Of a stretch of DNA of 28,098 nt, positions 22,601-28,098 are shown one piece after another; the first letter of the stretch is position 1; every line of letters begins with the position of its first letter. Source of the stretch: Gammaproteobacteria bacterium (GTDB taxonomy: Bacteria; Pseudomonadota; Gammaproteobacteria; Steroidobacterales; Rariloculaceae). A model generated the notes under the pieces. The model was not told where the DNA came from. It was given only the letters and a program-made list of their open reading frames with translations, and did no database searches. Made by a program: the position numbers and the translations under genes. The stretch is from assembly GCA_004357505.1 (NCBI GenBank), contig SMWC01000053.1, positions 1-28,098 of the forward strand, written 5' to 3'.

Positions 22601-23959
22601 TCAGGACAGAATTCGATAACACGGTATGTAGCCTGAAGGATCCGCGAGATGCATTCGGCGTTGCGCCACGAAATCTCTTAGTAAACGATCCACCGATTCG
22701 ATGAGCGCTGGTTCACCGTGAAGCTCGAACGGACCATGTTCCTCCACCATCCGGACGCCGGATTCGCGAACATTTCCAGCGACGATTCCGGAAAACGCCC
22801 GTCGCAGATTCACGGCCAGCTGGTGAGCAGGTTGGTCCTTGTGAAGATCTAGGGCCGCCATATTCTCATGGGTTGCCTCAAACGTTTGCTGGAACTCGTA
22901 CCTGATAGACAGCATCCAATTGAAGAAATAGGCATCGTTATTCTGCGCGCGGAAGTTTTGCACATCTTTTAGCCCGTCATGTATGACCATGGCGACTTCC
23001 TTCGGGTCGGCAAGAATCACCTGATAACGAGCCTGCGCATCCGGACCCAAGGTAGCTCCTACGAACTCGTGCAACTGACGAAAGTATGTCTCGCTGGATC
23101 TCGGTCCAGTCAATATTAAGGGTAGATGCATGGACTCATTTCCCGGACTCAGCAAGATGCCGAGGATATAAAGAATCTCCTCGGCCGTACCGACACCGCC
23201 AGGAAACACGACAATCGCATGCGCCATACGCACGAACGCCTCCAGACGCTTCTCCATATCGGGCATGATTACCAGTTCATTTACGATTGGATTCGGGGGC
23301 TCCACAGCAATAATCGTGGGCTCGGTGATCCCGAGGAAACGGCCTGTCCGGATTCGCTGCTTCGCGTGGCCAAGCCCTGCGCCTTTCATCGGTCCTTTCA
23401 TTGCTCCGGCGCCACAGCCGGTGCATACATCTAACTTTCTTAGGCCAAACTGATAACCCACAGCCTTAGCGTAATCATATTCCTCCCGGCTGATCGCATG
23501 CCCGCCCCAACATACGACCAGGTTAGGTTTCTCGTTGGCACGGAATACCCGCGCGTTTCTCAACAGATGGAAGACCGCGTTGGTGACCCCTTCAGATGTT
23601 GATAAATCGAACCAGTTACTGCTCATTACCTCATCGTGGGTATAGATGAGGTCTCTGACCACTGCGAATAGCTGCTCGCGAATCCCGCGGATCATCTGGC
23701 CGTCGACGAATGCGGATTCGGGCGCATTTTCCAAGGCCAGCTCCAAGCCCCGCTCCTGCTGCACGATCTCGATACGGAAGTCCTGGTTCCTGCGGAAGAT
23801 TTCCCTGATATTGTCGTTCTCGGTTCCAGCGTTCAAGACTGCGCGTGAACATTGCCGCCACAGCTCGTGGAGACCGCCTTCTCCTGTATCCCGAAGCTGC
23901 GCGACTTCGGCTCGAGACAGTATTTCCAGGCTCCCTTCCGGAGTAATACGTGCGTCCAT
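22601..23959 (-). CDS. ppnN: Pyrimidine/purine nucleotide 5'-monophosphate nucleosidase (PpnN, LOG family)
   Basis: This enzyme splits nucleoside monophosphates to base and ribose 5-phosphate in nucleotide salvage; the E. coli enzyme is activated by (p)ppGpp. The length of 452 residues is right for PpnN and much longer than ordinary LOG proteins. An N-terminal extension (about 1-140) contains RDLIYTHDEV. The LOG Rossmann core has VVCWGGHAIS, CTGCGAGAMKGPMKGA and the hallmark PGGVGTAEE at 253-261. The C-terminal domain contains NAYFFNW-like DAYFFNWMLSI and ends in DPSGYIPCYRI. The ATG at 23959 gives MDARITPEGSLEILS, the usual family start. Confidence 0.94.
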   Translation of the reverse strand: MDARITPEGSLEILSRAEVAQLRDTGEGGLHELWRQCSRAVLNAGTENDNIREIFRRNQDFRIEIVQQERGLELALENAPESAFVDGQMIRGIREQLFAVVRDLIYTHDEVMSSNWFDLSTSEGVTNAVFHLLRNARVFRANEKPNLVVCWGGHAISREEYDYAKAVGYQFGLRKLDVCTGCGAGAMKGPMKGAGLGHAKQRIRTGRFLGITEPTIIAVEPPNPIVNELVIMPDMEKRLEAFVRMAHAIVVFPGGVGTAEEILYILGILLSPGNESMHLPLILTGPRSSETYFRQLHEFVGATLGPDAQARYQVILADPKEVAMVIHDGLKDVQNFRAQNNDAYFFNWMLSIRYEFQQTFEATHENMAALDLHKDQPAHQLAVNLRRAFSGIVAGNVRESGVRMVEEHGPFELHGEPALIESVDRLLRDFVAQRRMHLADPSGYIPCYRILS

Positions 23960-24008
23960 AACTCAGGCTACCTGATCTTTTAGCGCTCTTGCGGAGATGA
24001 CGGACTTC

Positions 24009-24536
24009 TCAGGGACGTATTTCGATAGGAATCGCTTCGTCGGTCATGAGCCAGATATCCACCATGTCGGAGTTGGAGACGGCGATACAACCATCCGTCC
24101 AATCCCAGGTCTGATAGCGGCTCTCGGAATATTTGGGCTCATTCGGCTGACCATGGATCATGATCTGGCCACCCGGATCGACCGCTGCTGCTCGCGCCCT
24201 TGCGACATCCTCTGAGTCGGGGTAAGAAATTTGAATCGAAAGAAAGTAATCGCTACTGGGGTTCCTCGCTCCGAGCTGGTAAATCCCCTCCGGTGTTCTG
24301 AAGTCGCCCGAACGCTGCTTCGGCCCGTTCGGAATCAGCCCGAGTGCAATCTCGAAACTGCGCAATACCTCTCCGTCCTTGAGTAGATACAGTTTGCGTT
24401 CGGATTTAACGACGAGCAGATAGTCGGCCTTTTCATGCTGCGAGACGAAGCCAGGCGCAGCTGCCGGACGCTCGGCCATCACCAAGCCGAGCCCAAGAAT
24501 AAAGCCGATCAAAGGTAGCCGCTTCATCGTGCTCAC
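24009..24536 (-). CDS. Exported L,D-transpeptidase family (YkuD domain) protein
   Basis: This protein of 175 residues starts at a GTG (24536); an ATG at 24527 is also possible and would give MKRLPLIGFIL. A signal peptide (about 4-27, ending AAAPG) exports it to the periplasm. YkuD domain: DYLLVVKSERKLYLL, GDFRTPEGIYQL, His128 in IMIHGQP, and catalytic Cys150 in WTDGCIAVSN. The usual SHGC is TDGC, the variant found in YafK/DpaA-like members. It may form or cut peptidoglycan cross-links or the bond to lipoprotein. It lies 49 bases upstream of ppnN on the same strand, so co-transcription is possible. Confidence 0.88.
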   Translation of the reverse strand: MSTMKRLPLIGFILGLGLVMAERPAAAPGFVSQHEKADYLLVVKSERKLYLLKDGEVLRSFEIALGLIPNGPKQRSGDFRTPEGIYQLGARNPSSDYFLSIQISYPDSEDVARARAAAVDPGGQIMIHGQPNEPKYSESRYQTWDWTDGCIAVSNSDMVDIWLMTDEAIPIEIRP

Positions 24537-24674
24537 GACTCTAAAGCATCTTGATCAAGAATAGCAATGCAACGTGCGCTGTTACGCCTCAGCCGCCCGA
24601 GCCGATATGCGGGCTAGCTTGGCGCTGGTAGACTTCGCCACCTACATGAGGATTCGATTTATTTCAGCTCGGCT

Positions 24675-25619
24675 ATGAAACCCTTAGAAAGTCGTTCATT
24701 GCTGCAATTTTGGGCGCCGCAGTACTGGTTTACCTGGCTGGTCTATGCTTGGATGCGAGCCATCGTTTTCCTGCCCTTCTCCTGGCAGCTGTGGCTCGGC
24801 AAGCGACTGGGGCGAGCCTTGCAGCTCCTTCTTTATCCGAGACGACAAATTGCGGAGCGAAACTTGGCTGTATGCTTTCCCGAGTTGTCCGATCAAGAAC
24901 GGAACACGCTGCAGCGAAAGCACTTCGAAGCCATTGGGGCATCGGTCACCGAAATGTCGATGGCGTGGTTCGGCTCAAAAAAGACTATTCGCGATCTGAT
25001 CCATGTTGAAGGTGAGGAGAACCTGCGCGACGCGCTCGCTAAGGGCAAGGGCGTTATTTTGTTCTGTGCGCACTTCACGACATTCGAGTTTTTCTCCCCG
25101 ACTTTGGAGCAGCTGTGCCCCACCGTGTGCGCAATGTATCGTATTCAGCGCAACGAAATGATGAACGTGATCATGACTAGAGGTCGCAGACGCTCCATCG
25201 ATAAGCTATTTCAGAAGAACAGCCCTCGAGAGATGCTGCGAAGTCTCGCCGAAAATGCGGTTGTCTGGTACGCAGCGGATCAGAGTTATCGAGGCAAATA
25301 CAGCGCTTTGGTCCCGTTTTTCGATGTGCCGGCCATGACCAACACGGCTACCAGCCGTCTCGTGAAGATGAGCGGCGCAACATTGCTTACTTACTTTGGC
25401 CGAAGACTTCCGGATGACTCAGGCTATGTTCTGAATATCGGCGCACCACTCGAGAACTTTCCCAGTGATGATCTGGTGAAAGATACGACTCGCCTCATGA
25501 AGGAACTGGAAACCTACGTGCGCCAATGTCCTGAACAATATTGTTGGATCCACCGACGCTTTAAAGGCCGGCCGGAACCCTATCCGGATCTGTATCAGAA
25601 ACACAAGCAACCCGCTTGA
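24675..25619 (+). CDS. Lipid A late acyltransferase, LpxL/LpxM family (first copy)
   Basis: This inner-membrane-associated acyltransferase of 314 residues adds a secondary acyl chain to Kdo2-lipid A from acyl-ACP. An N-terminal hydrophobic anchor lies around 17-36. The catalytic HX4E is His133/Glu138 in CAHFTTFEF. Other LpxL-type regions: RNLAVCFPELSDQER, FEAIGASVTEM, the RGRRRSIDKL basic block, and HRRFKGRP near the C-terminus. It stands 23 bases before a clear paralogue. Which acyl position it serves cannot be read from the sequence. The ATG has no strong ribosome-binding site. The 138-base gap upstream shows no promoter I trust. Confidence 0.92.
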   Translation: MKPLESRSLLQFWAPQYWFTWLVYAWMRAIVFLPFSWQLWLGKRLGRALQLLLYPRRQIAERNLAVCFPELSDQERNTLQRKHFEAIGASVTEMSMAWFGSKKTIRDLIHVEGEENLRDALAKGKGVILFCAHFTTFEFFSPTLEQLCPTVCAMYRIQRNEMMNVIMTRGRRRSIDKLFQKNSPREMLRSLAENAVVWYAADQSYRGKYSALVPFFDVPAMTNTATSRLVKMSGATLLTYFGRRLPDDSGYVLNIGAPLENFPSDDLVKDTTRLMKELETYVRQCPEQYCWIHRRFKGRPEPYPDLYQKHKQPA

Positions 25620-25642
25620 CGCCGCCGCAAAGCAGTTAAAGT

Positions 25643-26578
25643 ATGCGTTCCAGTCAAGATGACCTATCGCTATCGCGATTTTGGTCGCCCCGCTACTGGC
25701 CGATCTGGGGTCTATGGTTGTGGCTGCACTGCTGGGTCTACTTGCCGTTCCGTTGGCAAGTCGCGATCGGCAAGAAATTTGGACGTTTCTTAGGGCTTGT
25801 CTTGCGCAAGAAGTCACGGATCGCGCTGCGAAATCTGGAGATCTGTTTCCCCGAACTCACAGACGCCGAACGAGCCCGGTTGCGTGACCGGCACTTTGAA
25901 GCGTTGGGTGTCTCGCTTGCTGAGTTCGGCTTAGCCTGGTACGCGCCGATCGGGCGCTTGCGAGAGCTTATCCGCGTTGAGGGCCGAGAGAACCTGGAGA
26001 GAGCTCGTCAAAAGGGCAACGGCGTCATTCTGTACGTCGCCCATTTCACGTGTCTCGAAATCGGGGTCTCTATACTCGAGGATCTCGGTCCACGCTGCAG
26101 TGCCATGTACACGCCTCAGGGGAATGCGATGATCGACACGATGATTCGCCGCGGACGGCGTCGTACTGTCAAGGAGCTAATCCCGAAGGACAACGTGCGC
26201 GTACTGCTGAGGAGCCTGCGTAACAACGCGACGGTAATTTATCTACCCGATCATGCCAATGTCGGGAGTCGTAGCGCGTTATTGCCTTTCTTCGGCGAAC
26301 CGGCACTCACGACTACCGCAACCAGTAAGCTCGCCAAACTCAGCGGCGCAACCGTTTTGGCCTATTTTTTTCGTCGTCTGCCCGATGACTCAGGGTACGT
26401 TGTGAATATCGCGCCGCCCCTCCCCAATTTCCCAAGCGATGATCCGGTCCATGACACCCGCCGCTTGGTGGCACAGCTGGAGGACTATATTCGCATCGCG
26501 CCCGAGCAATACGTGTGGACTTATCGAAGGTTCAAGGGCCGTCCCTCATCCTATCCCGACATTTATTGCGCTGACTGA
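25643..26578 (+). CDS. Lipid A late acyltransferase, LpxL/LpxM family (second copy)
   Basis: This paralogue of 311 residues aligns along its whole length with the gene before it, at about half identical residues by eye. Catalytic HX4E is His134/Glu139 in VAHFTCLEI. Shared blocks: RNLEICFPELTDAER, HFEALGVSLAEF, RRGRRRTVKEL, SALLPFFGEPA, FFRRLPDDSGYVVNI, YRRFKGRPSSYPD. One copy probably adds the LpxL-type and the other the LpxM-type chain, or they differ in chain length or condition; this is inference. The last 16 bases overlap the 3' end of the convergent Kdo kinase gene. Confidence 0.92.
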   Translation: MRSSQDDLSLSRFWSPRYWPIWGLWLWLHCWVYLPFRWQVAIGKKFGRFLGLVLRKKSRIALRNLEICFPELTDAERARLRDRHFEALGVSLAEFGLAWYAPIGRLRELIRVEGRENLERARQKGNGVILYVAHFTCLEIGVSILEDLGPRCSAMYTPQGNAMIDTMIRRGRRRTVKELIPKDNVRVLLRSLRNNATVIYLPDHANVGSRSALLPFFGEPALTTTATSKLAKLSGATVLAYFFRRLPDDSGYVVNIAPPLPNFPSDDPVHDTRRLVAQLEDYIRIAPEQYVWTYRRFKGRPSSYPDIYCAD

Positions 26579-27297
26579 TAACCCTGGACAAGAGCCTGCC
26601 AGCCACGCGAATCGAACGCATTTCCGGTCTCCAATGCCACCTTTCTCAGTGAACGCTTGAGCCGCTTTAGATTTCCTTCACGCCACGAACCGGAATCTCT
26701 GACTTTCCCCTTATCAAAATCGACAAGAAACACCTGCCGATTATCGTCGATTAGAATATTGCGCGCGTTCAGATCCGTGTGATCTACACCGTGGTTGTGG
26801 AAACGCCGCAACGTGCGTCCTATGAGTTCCCATTGCTCGAGAATATCATTACCGTCATTCAGAATAGACTCAAGCGGTCGAGTGTTGTCGAGATACTCGG
26901 TGATGATGTCGGCCGTGTAGCCGAATCCATAGCGGTAAACGCGTGCCGCGATGGGCCGTGGCACTGGCAAATTTCGCTCCGACAACTCGGACAACAGGTG
27001 CCATTCCTGGAATGCGCGAGTCCGTTCGACGCCTCGCCAGATATATCGATCCCGGATAAAACGCCCGACGAAACCGCCCCTCTGATAATGACGAAGGACC
27101 CAGGCATCGTCACCGTGACGGACGAAGACCACTGACCCCCGTCCTGAGGCCTCACCGAAAACCTTACCCGCAGCGCGCCAATACGATTCTTGAAACCAGT
27201 TCTCGGAAACCTGCTCCAGACGTCGCGCATCGTACAAGACAACGCTGTTTTCTTGCCAGTTAAGCGTAGGTTCAACCACCGCAGCAAAGTTTATCAC
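26563..27297 (-). CDS. kdkA: 3-deoxy-D-manno-octulosonic acid (Kdo) kinase
   Basis: This protein-kinase-fold enzyme of 244 residues phosphorylates Kdo of lipid A precursors in organisms with a single Kdo. Features: VFVRHGDDAWVLRHYQRGG (the N-lobe, with GGFVGRFIRDRYIW), FQEWHLLSELSERNLPVPRP, ITEYLDNTRPL (hinge), the catalytic loop HTDLNARNILID, and the metal-binding DFDKGKVR. The frame opens to a TTG at 27384, which would overlap waaF by 50 bases. I prefer the GTG at 27297, 37 bases after the waaF stop, which gives a KdkA-like length; no ribosome-binding site decides it. WaaP-type heptose kinase is an alternative, but the motif layout fits KdkA better. Confidence 0.85.
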   Translation of the reverse strand: MINFAAVVEPTLNWQENSVVLYDARRLEQVSENWFQESYWRAAGKVFGEASGRGSVVFVRHGDDAWVLRHYQRGGFVGRFIRDRYIWRGVERTRAFQEWHLLSELSERNLPVPRPIAARVYRYGFGYTADIITEYLDNTRPLESILNDGNDILEQWELIGRTLRRFHNHGVDHTDLNARNILIDDNRQVFLVDFDKGKVRDSGSWREGNLKRLKRSLRKVALETGNAFDSRGWQALVQGYQSAQ

Positions 27298-27334
27298 TAT
27301 CGAGTTGTGTAGCGGACTGGCTGACGTCGCGCCG

Positions 27335-28098
27335 TCAGATCTCTTGCTGAGCGCTGCTACGAGTGTCTTCGTGTGCGCCACCAAGTGCGGTCACTACGGC
27401 ACTACAAACTGTGTCGACAGAGATCTCCTTCATGCAACGGAAATGACCCAGAGGACAGTGTCTCTGAAAACACGGGCTGCACTCGAGGTTCAGATAGAAC
27501 ACTCGTTTGGTATCCGTTAGTGGCGGAGTAAATGTCGGCGAGGATGAACCGTATAGAGCGACGACGTATGTCTGTACTGCCGCCGCCAGATGCATGAGCC
27601 CTGAGTCGTTCGTAACGGCGACCTTCGCTGCGCTTAATAGATCCGCTACCTCGGCCAAGCTGGTCTCACCACAGAGGTTACGCGCTCCGAGTCGATCTAC
27701 GGACGTTAGAATCGCGTCGCCGAGTTCTCTCTCTTTTGCCGACCCCAACACCCAAACACGAATTCCGACTCGTGCCAAGCGCGACGCTAGATCTGCGAAA
27801 TACTTGAGCGGCCAGCACTTTGCAGGACCGAATTCTGCGCCGGGCATTAATGCGACGGTATCCGCATCGGTATTGATCCCGAAACGGTCTAGCGTTCGGC
27901 CACGGCTCTGCGCATCGACCTGCAGTGACGGGTTGTCAACGGCTGGAAGTTCGGTCTCGGCTCGTTCGATTCCGAGCGCGACGAATCGCTTGACGGTCTG
28001 GTCGAGTACCTCGGGGTCGAATGGCCGCATGTCATTCACCAGACCGTACCGCCATTCTCCCCTAAAGCCAGTGCGCACCGGAATGGATGCAAAGTACG
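27335..28098 (-). CDS. waaF: ADP-heptose:LPS heptosyltransferase II (WaaF type), N-terminus outside the window
   Basis: This glycosyltransferase family 9 enzyme adds the second heptose to the LPS inner core. The visible 253 residues are the C-terminal part; the frame stays open to the right edge. Motifs: RTGFRGEWRYGLVNDMRPF (WaaF-specific), ALMPGAEFGPAKCWPLKYF (nucleotide-sugar binding; usually AKRWP), GETSLAEVADLLSAA, VTNDSGLMHLAAAV, and ALYGSSSPTFTPPL followed by CSPCFQRHCPLGHFRCM with its cluster of cysteines. The apparent start at 28078 is only an internal GTG, because the frame reads on as YFASIP before it. It is followed by kdkA on the same strand. Confidence 0.92.
   Translation of the reverse strand, partial: YFASIPVRTGFRGEWRYGLVNDMRPFDPEVLDQTVKRFVALGIERAETELPAVDNPSLQVDAQSRGRTLDRFGINTDADTVALMPGAEFGPAKCWPLKYFADLASRLARVGIRVWVLGSAKERELGDAILTSVDRLGARNLCGETSLAEVADLLSAAKVAVTNDSGLMHLAAAVQTYVVALYGSSSPTFTPPLTDTKRVFYLNLECSPCFQRHCPLGHFRCMKEISVDTVCSAVVTALGGAHEDTRSSAQQEI

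Noticed and set aside
1..28098. CRISPR array, insertion sequence, prophage, integron or RNA gene
   Set aside because: No repeat-spacer pattern, transposase, integrase, terminal inverted repeats or tRNA/rRNA-like stretch was seen; coding density is that of a normal chromosome.

Overview
The window reads as a chromosomal segment of a gammaproteobacterium. The gene order strongly resembles the Pseudomonas region gshB / pilGHIJ-chpA / tonB3 / yqgE (algH) / yqgF / pilU-pilT / yggS / yggT, and the right end carries Gram-negative lipid A and LPS-core genes (two LpxL-type acyltransferases, a Kdo kinase, a WaaF-type heptosyltransferase). Genes are tightly packed. I see no rRNA or tRNA gene, insertion sequence, prophage or CRISPR array, and no stretch over 300 bases without a gene. 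The genus cannot be fixed from this sequence alone.

Left part (1-4792, minus strand): a Pil-Chp chemosensory operon, pilG-pilH-pilI-pilJ-chpA, reading off the left edge inside ChpA. It has no pilK between pilJ and chpA, and its PilJ lacks the large periplasmic sensor region. Divergent from it, on the plus strand, are gshB, a lipoprotein-type apbE, a TonB3-like protein, yqgE/algH, ruvX and a PyrK-like iron-sulfur flavoprotein (5056-10097). Next come three consecutive retraction-ATPase paralogues on the minus strand (pilT, pilU and a second PilU-like gene, 10084-13404). The chemosensory genes, the TonB3-like protein and the ATPases together form a type IV pilus control and retraction region.

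Middle (13491-20901): yggS and yggT, followed by a small overlapping ORF. Then, on the minus strand, a probable operon msrB - alpha/beta hydrolase - TerB-like protein. Next is a two-gene glycine-betaine/choline-type ABC importer, in which the binding protein is fused to the N-terminus of the permease, and then htpG on the minus strand. The htpG gene is preceded by a nearly perfect sigma-32 heat-shock promoter.

Right part (20957-28098): a small two-helix membrane protein, an orphan ParA-type ATPase facing a 96-residue basic protein with two W-x2-Y-x2-W motifs, ppnN (nucleotide 5'-monophosphate nucleosidase), and a YkuD-type L,D-transpeptidase. These are followed by two tandem lipid A acyltransferases, a Kdo kinase and a partial waaF.

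Points that stand out: the sensor-less PilJ, the third retraction ATPase, repeated TTGA stop/start overlaps, the apbE-tonB coupling, the lone PyrK-like protein, the binding-protein-first transporter fusion, the orphan ParA neighbourhood, and two pairs of convergent genes with overlapping 3' ends. I did not find a clearly new multi-gene system. The best candidates for undescribed biology are the ParA / WxxYxxW-protein pair and the reduced PilJ signalling system.
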